8,438 nt of DNA from Eubacterium limosum (GTDB lineage: Bacteria; Bacillota; Clostridia; Eubacteriales; Eubacteriaceae), in the NCBI GenBank assembly GCA_959020865.1, contig CAUEUD010000169.1, positions 1 to 8,438 of the forward strand, read 5' to 3'. Both the position numbers and the translations under genes were made by a program. The notes under the pieces are model-generated. The model did no database searches, had not been told where the DNA came from, and saw nothing but the letters and a program-made list of their open reading frames with translations. Below are positions 1 through 6,109 of this stretch, piece after piece. Numbering within the stretch: the first letter of the stretch is position 1; every line of letters starts with the position of its first letter.

Positions 1-107
1 AGGATGTGGGCGCGCTCATAGCTTCGGTAGGTTTTAAGGCTGCTTCCCTTAATCTGTTTCACGGTTCTTTTGGCGGCCCACTGTCTCAGGGTCATTTCTT
101 TGCTCAT
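1..107 (-). CDS. Tyrosine-type site-specific integrase, N-terminal fragment (cut by window edge)
   Basis: The reading frame opens at ATG (107-105) and stays open for 35 codons to the window edge. The peptide begins MSKEMTLRQWAAKRTV and continues to a segment reading SSLKTYRSYERAHI. A Trp-containing helix, then Ser/Thr-x-x-Thr-Tyr-x-x-Tyr and a final His-Ile, is the usual look of the SAM-like core-binding N-terminal domain of phage and conjugative-element tyrosine recombinases. A ribosome binding site AAGGAG lies at 118-123, 10 nt before the start, slightly long but otherwise good. The catalytic domain (Arg...His-x-x-Arg...Tyr) would lie outside the window, so activity cannot be judged. It starts about 127 nt beyond the trhP stop and after that gene's terminator, so it is probably a separate transcription unit. 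No convincing promoter was found between 108 and 190. The family call rests on 35 residues only; another DNA-binding protein with a similar helical N-terminus is possible. Confidence 0.62.
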   Translation of the reverse strand, partial: MSKEMTLRQWAAKRTVKQIKGSSLKTYRSYERAHI

Positions 108-190
108 ATGTTTAAAACTCCTTTTTAAAAATTTCCTTTGTCTTTCTGATTACCCGAAAGTCTTGAAGCCTTCTTAGCACATCCAGGCAT

Positions 191-223
191 AAAAAGAACC
201 CTCTGCTGTCTGGGCAGAGGGTT
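191..223 (-). terminator. Intrinsic terminator after trhP
   Basis: On the minus strand a 10-bp perfect stem (AACCCTCTGC at 206-197 read as its complement, pairing 214-223 with 197-206) encloses a 7-nt loop. One base later comes a run of five T (195-191). It begins about 10 nt after the trhP stop codon (234-236), the textbook position for a Rho-independent terminator. It separates trhP from the integrase fragment. Confidence 0.88.
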
Positions 224-233
224 GTCTGGTTGC

Positions 234-1481
234 TCAACGCTGCTTTTCGGGCTCTTTTTTCCGGATCATATCCATGGTTTTCACTGGCTTATCCATTTTC
301 ATGGTGTAGATCATTTTGGGGTGCGGGGTCGATTCGATGGGGTTTCCTTTTTCGTCCTGCATTTCACCCACCTGCTGTGTGTAAAACCCTTCCCGGGAGC
401 CTGCTGCCATCACCTCGATGGTTTCTCCGGCGTTTATCTTATTGCGCTGCTGGATAACGGCGATGTGGGTCTCGGGGTCGTAGGACTGGATTACGCCTGC
501 AAAATCGTACAGACGGGTATAGCTGCTGGTACCGTAGTTCTGGTCATCGGCTGTGGTCTTGTGTTCAAAAAAGCCGGTGGTATAGTTCCGATGGCTGACC
601 TTGCGAAGCTCCTCGTAGTATTTGGGATTGACACTTTTCTCCCCGGGATGGTCATAGTAATCGTCAATGGCCTGACGGTAGGCCTGGACAACGGTAGCCA
701 CGTAGTAAATACTCTTCATACGGCCCTCGATTTTCAGGCTGTCGATGCCTGCGTTTATGAGCTCTGGGATATGGTCGATGAGGCAGAGGTCTTTGGAATT
801 AAAGATAAAGGAACCGGTTTCGTCCTCCTCTATGCTAAAGTCCTCGTCTGGTCTTGTTTCCTCGATGAGGAGGTATTTCCAGCGGCAGGGGTGGGCGCAG
901 TCGCCCTGGTTGGAGTTGCGGCCGGTCATGTAGTGGCTCAGCAGACAGCGGCCTGAGTAGGATATGCACATGGCGCCGTGCACAAAGGTTTCGATCTCCA
1001 TATCGGCGGGGGTTTTTTCCACGATGGTCTGCATTTCCTCAAGGCCGAGCTCCCGGGCCAGCACAATGCGGCGGGCTCCCTGATGGTACCAGAACTCTGC
1101 GGTTTTCCAGTTGGTGTTGTTGGCCTGGGTACTGATGGAAACTTTAAGCTCTGGCTCGGTCTCACGCACAATGGCAAAAACGCCGGGGTCTGCCACCAGC
1201 ACGGCGTCTACCCCCATGGCTTTCAGGGCATGGACATACTCTGGAAGCCCCTCCAGGTCGCGGTTGTGGGGGATCATGTTCAGGGTAACGTAGATATGCT
1301 TGCCCCTTTCGTGGACGTAACGGACAGCTTCCTCAAGCTCTTCCATCTCAAAGTTACCAGCCCCTGCCCGCAGGCCAAAGCGTTTTCCTGCACAGTAGAC
1401 TGCGTCGGCGCCGTAGTGCAGGGCAACTCTCAATTTTTCAAAATTCCCCGCCGGGGCGAGCAATTCAGGTTTTTTTCTCAA
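234..1481 (-). CDS. trhP: U32-family tRNA wobble-uridine hydroxylation protein (TrhP-like, YrrO-type)
   Basis: The protein has 415 residues. The N-terminal half has the U32 barrel-like pattern, opening with ELLAPAGNFEKL (6-17). The family signature ETFVHGAMC...SGRCLLS lies at 164-182. Cysteines 172, 179, 195 and 199, plus Cys233 in the segment NSKDLC, are the likely iron-sulfur ligands. SLKIEGRMKS (248-257) is another hallmark. U32 proteins were first called collagenase-like peptidases, but E. coli TrhP and B. subtilis YrrN/YrrO are established as needed for prephenate-dependent formation of 5-hydroxyuridine at tRNA position 34. The length and C-terminal extension match the longer YrrO type; the shorter YrrN partner is not in this window. 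The start is TTG (1481-1479), supported by AAGGAG at 1490-1495 with 8-nt spacing; no ATG in frame fits better. It has its own promoter and terminator. The gene for the next pathway step, trmR, lies just upstream. The family is certain; the tRNA role is by homology and context. Confidence 0.88.
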   Translation of the reverse strand: MRKKPELLAPAGNFEKLRVALHYGADAVYCAGKRFGLRAGAGNFEMEELEEAVRYVHERGKHIYVTLNMIPHNRDLEGLPEYVHALKAMGVDAVLVADPGVFAIVRETEPELKVSISTQANNTNWKTAEFWYHQGARRIVLARELGLEEMQTIVEKTPADMEIETFVHGAMCISYSGRCLLSHYMTGRNSNQGDCAHPCRWKYLLIEETRPDEDFSIEEDETGSFIFNSKDLCLIDHIPELINAGIDSLKIEGRMKSIYYVATVVQAYRQAIDDYYDHPGEKSVNPKYYEELRKVSHRNYTTGFFEHKTTADDQNYGTSSYTRLYDFAGVIQSYDPETHIAVIQQRNKINAGETIEVMAAGSREGFYTQQVGEMQDEKGNPIESTPHPKMIYTMKMDKPVKTMDMIRKKEPEKQR

Positions 1482-1513
1482 TTTATGTTCTCCTTCGTGA
1501 TTTTCATCTCTAT

Positions 1514-1542
1514 AGTATATAGCAAATTTATGATAAATGCAA
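1514..1542 (-). promoter_or_regulatory. Sigma-A promoter of trhP
   Basis: On the minus strand a -35 element TTGCAT (1542-1537) and a -10 element TATACT (1519-1514) are separated by exactly 17 nt of AT-rich sequence. Transcription would start near 1507, giving a leader of about 25 nt that holds the AAGGAG site (1490-1495) before the TTG start. The -35 element directly follows the T-run of the trmR terminator. Confidence 0.75.
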
Positions 1543-1570
1543 AAATAAAAAACGGCCCGCAGGCCGCTTT
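1541..1570 (-). terminator. Intrinsic terminator after trmR
   Basis: Read on the minus strand, AAAGCGGCC pairs with GGCCGTTTT across a 4-nt loop (TGCG). The five core G/C pairs are 1553-1557 with 1562-1566. A T-rich tail follows (TTTTTTATTTTT). The hairpin starts about 3 nt after the trmR stop (1573-1575). It should end the mltG-trmR transcript before the trhP promoter. Confidence 0.85.
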
Positions 1571-1572
1571 AG

Positions 1573-2223
1573 TTAATCAATTTTTTTATAGCTCACTGCC
1601 AGTCCATCGCCTAATGGCAGCACGGTAGTCATGAGCCTGGGATCATGGCTGATGGCGTCCAGGTATTTTCGCATCCGCTTGACAATGGTGATCTTCCTGC
1701 GGATGACCAGCGCATTGGTGGCGATCATCCCCTTGTAGAGCACGTTGTCGGAAACGATGAGGCCGCCAGGCTTTAAAAGCCGCATGCAGTCCTCAAGCAG
1801 ATGGATGTAATGCCCTTTGCCTCCGTCCAGAAAGATCATGTCGAAGGTTCCGGTGAGGCTGGCCGCTGTTTCCTGGGCGTCACCCTGGATTAGGTGAATC
1901 CGATCCTCATAGCCCATTTTGGCAATGTTTTCTCTGGCCTGGGCAATCATGCGCTCATCCCGCTCTACGGTGGTTACGCGGCCGTTTTCTCCCATGGCGT
2001 GGGCAAAAACCCCGGCGGAGTAACCGACTGCTGTCCCGATTTCCAGAATGTTTTTGATCTGATGGGTGTCGATCAGAATTTCCAGATAGTTGCGAACTTC
2101 TGGAAAGATAATGGGTACATGGTTGGTTTCTGCAATGAGCCGCAGCCGCTCAAGGGGAGGTGTCTCGCCGGGGAGCAGGCTGCGGATATAATCTTCGATG
2201 TAATCTGGTACAATATCACTCAC
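1573..2223 (-). CDS. trmR: O-methyltransferase TrmR-like (tRNA 5-hydroxyuridine methyltransferase)
   Basis: The protein has 216 residues and a class I SAM-dependent methyltransferase fold of the O-methyltransferase_3 type. The SAM-binding glycine motif ILEIGTAVGYSA is at 59-70, the acidic residue after strand 2 is in TTVERDE (84-90), and the metal/active-site region reads MIFLDGGKGHY (129-139), with IVSDN at 156-160. B. subtilis YrrM (TrmR) converts 5-hydroxyuridine-34 to 5-methoxyuridine in tRNA and sits next to U32 genes, as here, so the same role is inferred. Other family members methylate catechols or caffeoyl-CoA, which context makes less likely. The start is GTG (2223-2221), 15 nt after the mltG stop, with only a weak purine-rich site (AAAGCG). 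In-frame upstream sequence is closed by the codon that is also the mltG stop, and the next Met is at residue 75 or later, so GTG is the only sensible start. Weak initiation suggests translational coupling to mltG. Confidence 0.87.
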   Translation of the reverse strand: MSDIVPDYIEDYIRSLLPGETPPLERLRLIAETNHVPIIFPEVRNYLEILIDTHQIKNILEIGTAVGYSAGVFAHAMGENGRVTTVERDERMIAQARENIAKMGYEDRIHLIQGDAQETAASLTGTFDMIFLDGGKGHYIHLLEDCMRLLKPGGLIVSDNVLYKGMIATNALVIRRKITIVKRMRKYLDAISHDPRLMTTVLPLGDGLAVSYKKID

Positions 2224-2238
2224 GGTTTGTTACGCTTT

Positions 2239-3723
2239 CTAGTCGCCCATATACTTCTGAACATCGGCTTCGTGGCCTTCCAGCGTTTCATTGAAATAGA
2301 GCTTGCCGGAATCCATATCGGCTACAAAGAACAGATACTTGGTCTGGGCCGGGTTGATGGCTGCGTCGATGGAGCTTTTCCCCGGTGAGCAGATCGGGCC
2401 GACGGGCAATCCTAAATTCTGATAGGTGTTGTAGGGCGAGTCGATTTTGGTTTGTTCCTCGGTCAGCACCGCATGTTTTTTACCCAGTGCGTAGTCGACG
2501 GTAATGTCGGACTGCAAAGGCATCCCCTGGGCGATACGGTTGTAGAAAACACTGGCGGCATTGGCCTTGTCCTCGGGCAGCTTGGTTTCAAGCTCAACAA
2601 TGGACGCCATAATGACAATTTCATCCACGGTTTTGCCCTTCGCTGTGGTCTGCTGCATAAAATCCTGATTATAAACCTCGGTAAAACGGTCCAGCATTTT
2701 TTTCACAACGTCGGACGCGGTGCTGCCAGGCTCAATCTCGTAGGTATCCGGGAACAGGTAGCCTTCAAGGGTTCGGTTCTTATCGTCTGGAATGCTGCTC
2801 AAAATCGGGTAAAGGGCTTTGTATTCGCCCAGTTTCTTGGTTTCGCTGATAAAGGCCGCTGAGGTACAGATATTATGCTTTTCCAGTATCTGGGCCATTT
2901 CATTGATGTTTTTGCCCTCGGACAGGAGTACTGGAATCGCGCCGCTGTAGACATCGCCGTTCAGCATTTTGTCCACAATGTCGGGGACGGACATGGCGTG
3001 GTTCATTTCATAGTTGCCGGCCTGCATACCGCTTGTGCCGCGGCCGTGGCGTCCTGCATAGCTCTGGAATACCATGGTATTCTTAATTAAGCCCTGATCG
3101 TAAAGGATCTCGCCAACGTCTTTGATGGTCGAGCCGTCTGGAATTTCGACGATCATGGTTTCTGTGCTTGTCCCTGTTGGCTCCAGCATGGCGTTGTAGA
3201 AGCTTCTGCCTGCAAAGATGCCAATAGCGACAATCAGCACAACGGCTGCGATGACGATGGGCAGCTTGTATTTAAGCCCGCCTTTTTTTCTTTTTACAGG
3301 TGCTTCCATTTCCTCTGGTTCTCGCCTCTGGCGTGCCTTGGCAGGCTGCTTTTGTACCGGCCGCTGCTTTTGAGCGCTGCCCGGGCTGCCAGCTCTCTGG
3401 GCAGCCTGGCCTTTTTTCTGGCCCGCGGCTCTCTGCTTCGGGGTGCCTGTGCCCGCCGGGCGGGAGACTTCTCTGCGTTCCGGTTGTGCTTTACTGCCTT
3501 CTGAAGGGCGTCGTTTTACGGCTCCCTCTGCTGTCTGCCGCTGCTGTGTGTTTTTCTTTGCTGCTGTCTGGGTGCCACCGTTCGCGGGACGCTTGACGTT
3601 TGCACGTTTTTTATGCATCTCCACCTCGGTTGACTGAGCCGTCCGCTTTTGTGCCTGACGGCTCTGTGTTTTTGGCTCCGAAGCCTCTTTTTTCGCTTCG
3701 CCCTGGGTTAATCTAATCTTCAT
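2239..3723 (-). CDS. mltG: Endolytic murein transglycosylase MltG (YceG/YrrL-like)
   Basis: The protein has 494 residues. Residues 1-150 form a cytoplasmic, highly basic tail rich in Lys, Arg, Gln and Ala. One membrane helix follows at about 154-171 (PIVIAAVVLIVAIGIFAG), giving N-in, C-out topology. The extracellular YceG region (about 186-490) starts with a LysM-like part around IVEIPDGSTIKDVGEIL. Landmarks are EGYLFPDTY (320-328), the catalytic motif MASIVELET with Glu377, SVFYNRI (391-397), and SPYNTY...GLPVGPICSPG (429-448). MltG cleaves nascent glycan strands near the membrane and helps set their length. The start ATG has GAGGTGAG at 3727-3734 just before it. trmR follows after 15 nt, as in B. 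subtilis (yrrL-yrrM). The 150-residue tail is far longer than the short cytoplasmic part of E. coli MltG. An intrinsic terminator lies right upstream, so expression may depend on readthrough. Confidence 0.93.
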   Translation of the reverse strand: MKIRLTQGEAKKEASEPKTQSRQAQKRTAQSTEVEMHKKRANVKRPANGGTQTAAKKNTQQRQTAEGAVKRRPSEGSKAQPERREVSRPAGTGTPKQRAAGQKKGQAAQRAGSPGSAQKQRPVQKQPAKARQRREPEEMEAPVKRKKGGLKYKLPIVIAAVVLIVAIGIFAGRSFYNAMLEPTGTSTETMIVEIPDGSTIKDVGEILYDQGLIKNTMVFQSYAGRHGRGTSGMQAGNYEMNHAMSVPDIVDKMLNGDVYSGAIPVLLSEGKNINEMAQILEKHNICTSAAFISETKKLGEYKALYPILSSIPDDKNRTLEGYLFPDTYEIEPGSTASDVVKKMLDRFTEVYNQDFMQQTTAKGKTVDEIVIMASIVELETKLPEDKANAASVFYNRIAQGMPLQSDITVDYALGKKHAVLTEEQTKIDSPYNTYQNLGLPVGPICSPGKSSIDAAINPAQTKYLFFVADMDSGKLYFNETLEGHEADVQKYMGD

Positions 3724-3752
3724 TTACTCACCTCAATTACGGGGATTTACTC

Positions 3753-3787
3753 AAAAAAAGGGTACCTTGTTTTTTTGGAAAGTACCC
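3753..3787 (-). terminator. Intrinsic terminator between the ylbF-like gene and mltG
   Basis: On the minus strand GGGTACTTT pairs with AAGGTACCC (9 bp with one G-U pair; positions 3787-3779 with 3768-3760) around a 10-nt A-rich loop. Seven T follow at once (3759-3753). It lies about 15 nt after the stop of the YlbF-like gene and ends only 29 nt before the mltG ATG, so it may also act as an attenuator for mltG. Confidence 0.85.
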
Positions 3788-3801
3788 CTGGATTTATTTA
3801 A

Positions 3802-4167
3802 TTACTCTGCGTCTTCCTCGCCGCCAAACATGCCGCTCATGTCTAAATCAACGGCTTTGCTGATAATATCCATGATATCCTGGAAGACAATGCCAAAATA
3901 CATCTGCGCCTGGAAGTATTCGGCAATAATCGGAATGCCCAGCACGGATGCTGTTAAAGAGTTGTAGGCTTCTACCTCTTCCTCTGTCAGCTCCTGGCCC
4001 ATCATTTGTTTTGTCTGTAGGCCCATTTGCTTTTTCGCGTAATCCTGAGCCATTGCGTAATGTTCTTCGTCAGCCTTTAGCTTCAGCTCTGCTGCTTTAA
4101 AGTTCTGGTATTCGTTTGATTCTTTAAGAGCCTGGGCCAAATTGTTGGCTTCATCATATACGTTCAT
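3802..4167 (-). CDS. YlbF/YmcA/YheA-family protein
   Basis: The protein has 121 residues and is almost wholly helical. It opens MNVYDEANNLAQALKES, with a central segment KKQMGLQTKQMMGQELT (45-61) and a short acidic tail GGEEDAE. This is the pattern of the Com_YlbF family (PF06133), which includes B. subtilis YlbF, YmcA and YheA. The length is nearer YheA (UPF0342) than YlbF or YmcA, and the Cys residues that hold clusters in the YlbF-YmcA-YaaT complex are absent: there is no Cys at all. That argues against full YlbF function, so I give no symbol. YlbF and YmcA modulate RNase Y in B. subtilis; lying directly downstream of rnj, this protein may have a role in RNA turnover, but that is inference. 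The start ATG has AAAGGAA at 4176-4182 with 8-nt spacing. It is a single-gene unit with its own promoter and terminator. Confidence 0.82.
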   Translation of the reverse strand: MNVYDEANNLAQALKESNEYQNFKAAELKLKADEEHYAMAQDYAKKQMGLQTKQMMGQELTEEEVEAYNSLTASVLGIPIIAEYFQAQMYFGIVFQDIMDIISKAVDLDMSGMFGGEEDAE

Positions 4168-4199
4168 TCCCTAAGTTCCTTTCTTTTCGTTTAATCAAC

Positions 4200-4229
4200 A
4201 TTATAACACATCTTAGATCAAATTGTTAC
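4200..4229 (-). promoter_or_regulatory. Extended -10 promoter of the ylbF-like gene
   Basis: The minus strand carries a perfect -10 TATAAT (4205-4200) preceded by TGT (4208-4206), an extended -10 (TGnTATAAT). A partial -35 GTAACA (4229-4224, 4 of 6 consensus bases) is 18 nt upstream. Transcription would start near 4193, leaving a leader of about 25 nt that includes the AAAGGAA site. Confidence 0.72.
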
Positions 4230-4255
4230 TAAATTTTTACAATTATAGCCATTAT

Positions 4256-4317
4256 TTTAGAAAAAGCTTCAGAATATGGGAAAATTTTCCCATATTCTGA
4301 AGCTTAAGATTTCTAAA
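4256..4317 (-). terminator. Probable rnj terminator formed by a very long hairpin
   Basis: The hairpin begins about 27 nt after the rnj stop codon (4344-4346). The 21-bp perfect arms (4264-4284 with 4285-4305) are followed on the minus strand by TTTC; together with the last stem bases this gives five T. A further 8 bp (4256-4263, TTTAGAAA, with 4310-4317, TTTCTAAA) can extend the stem across a 4-nt bulge (4306-4309). The T-run is short for a classic terminator, so part of its job may be to protect the 3' end of the rnj mRNA. The plus-strand side has no T-run, so it is not symmetric in function. Confidence 0.6.
4264..4305. repeat. 42-bp perfect palindrome
   Basis: The arm AAGCTTCAGAATATGGG plus AAAA (4264-4284) is followed with no spacer by its exact reverse complement (4285-4305), giving a fully symmetric 42-bp palindrome with HindIII-like AAGCTT ends. 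It sits in the 176-bp gap between rnj and the ylbF-like gene. No second copy of the arm was noticed elsewhere in the window. Confidence 0.97.
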
Positions 4318-4343
4318 TCCTATTTAATTCAAAAACTGTGACG

Positions 4344-6089
4344 TTATACTTCCATTAAAATCGGCAGGATCATTGGCTTCCGGTTTGTCTGGCTGTACAG
4401 GTAACGGAAGAGGGACTCACGGATCTCGTTTTTAATGGAGCTCCAGTCCACTACACCCTTTTCTTCACAGGCCAGAAGGGCTTTTTTAACTTCTTCTCGG
4501 GCTGTGTTGATGAGCTCTTCGGATTCGCGTACATAGACGAAGCCTCTGGAGATAATGTCTGGTCCTGAGATGGCCTTGCCCTTGTGCATGGTCACCACCA
4601 CAATAAACAGACCGTCCTCAGACAGACGTTTACGGTCATTTAATACGATATTTCCAATGTCGCCGACACCCAGGCCGTCGACCAGTACTGGCTCTGCCTG
4701 TACCTTGCCGGTAATCTTACAGCTTCTGTGGTCCAGCTCCAGGATCGCACCGTTCTCTGCAATGAAAATATTGCGTTTGTCGGTTCCCACGCTTTCCGCA
4801 AGAGCGGCGTGGTGCACGAGCATCCGGGCCTCACCGTGAACTGGTAAGAAGAATTTTGGCTTAACCAGTGTCTGAACCAGCTTCAGCTCTTCCTGGCGGG
4901 CATGGCCGGAAACGTGGATGTCTGCAAATTTTTTGTAGACAACCTCTGAGCCAAGATCCACCAGCTTATTGATGACCTCTGCGACCATCTTTTCATTCCC
5001 CGGGACCGGAGAAGCTGAAATGATGATGGTGTCTTCTTTTTTAATGTTCAGGAAGCGGTGCTCGCCGTGGGCCATACGGCCAAGAGCTGCCATGGGCTCG
5101 CCCTGGCTGCCGGTCGTAATGACAACCAGCTCGCTGTCCTTATAGCTCTTCATATCCTTGATATCGATAAGGATATTTTTAGGGATTTTCAGATAGCCCA
5201 GATCGGAGGCGACTTCCACCATATTTTCCATGCTCCGGCCGTTAATGATGACCTTGCGCTTGTAGCTGGCTGCCGCGTCGATGATCTGCTGAACCCGGTG
5301 CACATTTGATGCAAAGGTGGTGATAATGATTCGGTTTTTACAGCCTCTGAACAGGTTGTAGAAGGTCGCGCCAACGGAGCTTTCAGAAGGCGTGAAGCCT
5401 GCCTCCTCCACGTTGGTGCTGTCGGCCATGAGCAGATCGATGCCCTGGCTCCCCAGCTTGGCGATACGCTGTAAATCCATGATTTCGCCGTCGATGGGCT
5501 GATAGTCGATTTTAAAGTCTCCTGTATGAAAGACGGTCGCTGCCGGTGTCTTAATATAAAGGGCGACGGAATCGGCAATACTGTGGTTAACTCGGATAAA
5601 TTCGACTTCAAAGCTGCCATTCTGCACCCGATCGCCTGCCTTTACAATCTGGCGGTCCACACTGGTAACCAGGCGGTGTTCAACGAGCTTTTTGTCGATG
5701 AGCCCCATGGTAAACTTGGTGGCGTAGATAGGGACCGTGATGCCCAGCTTTTTAACCAGATAGACAATCCCTCCGATGTGGTCTTCATGTCCGTGGGTGA
5801 TAAAAAGCCCCTTCAGCTTATCGGCATTTTCGACAATATAGCTGAAATCTGGCAGGACAATGTCAATGCCGTACATTTCATCGTCTGGGAATTTCAAGCC
5901 GCAGTCGACAATGATCATCTCGTCCTTGTATTCAAAGACCGTCATGTTTTTTCCGATTTCACCAAGGCCCCCAATGGGAATCACTTTAAGCTTATCTTTA
6001 TGCTTTGGCGGGTGGTTCCTTCTTTTGGGCCGGTGGTTCTGACGATTCTGATTTCTATTTTCGTTTTTATTCTGTTGTGTTTCGTTCAA
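4344..6089 (-). CDS. rnj: Ribonuclease J (metallo-beta-lactamase/beta-CASP RNase)
   Basis: The protein has 581 residues. RNase J has 5'-3' exonuclease and endonuclease activity in mRNA decay and rRNA maturation and works as a dimer or tetramer in the cytoplasm. Visible motifs are VIPIGGLGEIGKNM (36-49); the zinc motif THGHEDHIGG (98-107) with His99, His101, Asp103 and His104; NHS with His169; HTGDFKID with His188 and Asp191; the beta-CASP segment SGHARQEE (394-401); and PVHGE with His418. The C-terminus ends KPMILPILMEV, typical of the family. Residues 1-33 are a low-complexity tail rich in Asn, Gln, Arg, His and Lys, accounting for the excess over the about 555 residues of B. subtilis RNase J1. 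The start is TTG (6089-6087) with AAAGGAG at 6096-6102 and 6-nt spacing. It lies 20 nt after sfsA, so it is probably cotranscribed from upstream, and ends before the long palindrome. Confidence 0.96.
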   Translation of the reverse strand: MNETQQNKNENRNQNRQNHRPKRRNHPPKHKDKLKVIPIGGLGEIGKNMTVFEYKDEMIIVDCGLKFPDDEMYGIDIVLPDFSYIVENADKLKGLFITHGHEDHIGGIVYLVKKLGITVPIYATKFTMGLIDKKLVEHRLVTSVDRQIVKAGDRVQNGSFEVEFIRVNHSIADSVALYIKTPAATVFHTGDFKIDYQPIDGEIMDLQRIAKLGSQGIDLLMADSTNVEEAGFTPSESSVGATFYNLFRGCKNRIIITTFASNVHRVQQIIDAAASYKRKVIINGRSMENMVEVASDLGYLKIPKNILIDIKDMKSYKDSELVVITTGSQGEPMAALGRMAHGEHRFLNIKKEDTIIISASPVPGNEKMVAEVINKLVDLGSEVVYKKFADIHVSGHARQEELKLVQTLVKPKFFLPVHGEARMLVHHAALAESVGTDKRNIFIAENGAILELDHRSCKITGKVQAEPVLVDGLGVGDIGNIVLNDRKRLSEDGLFIVVVTMHKGKAISGPDIISRGFVYVRESEELINTAREEVKKALLACEEKGVVDWSSIKNEIRESLFRYLYSQTNRKPMILPILMEV

Positions 6090-6109
6090 AATAATCTCCT
6101 TTCATTATT

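Noticed and set aside
108..190. Possible tRNA end or attachment site between the integrase and trhP
   Set aside because: No tRNA-like fold or duplicated core could be found within the window; without the other element end an attachment site cannot be named.
222..956. Plus-strand open frame of 244 codons opposite trhP
   Set aside because: It is the antisense shadow of trhP, with no ribosome binding site and a His/Val/Gly-rich composition that matches no family; it also crosses the trhP terminator.
3300..3640. Repetitive-looking GC-rich stretch as a possible DNA repeat or insertion
   Set aside because: It is the low-complexity Lys/Gln/Arg/Ala coding region of the mltG tail, in frame throughout, with no regular repeat unit.
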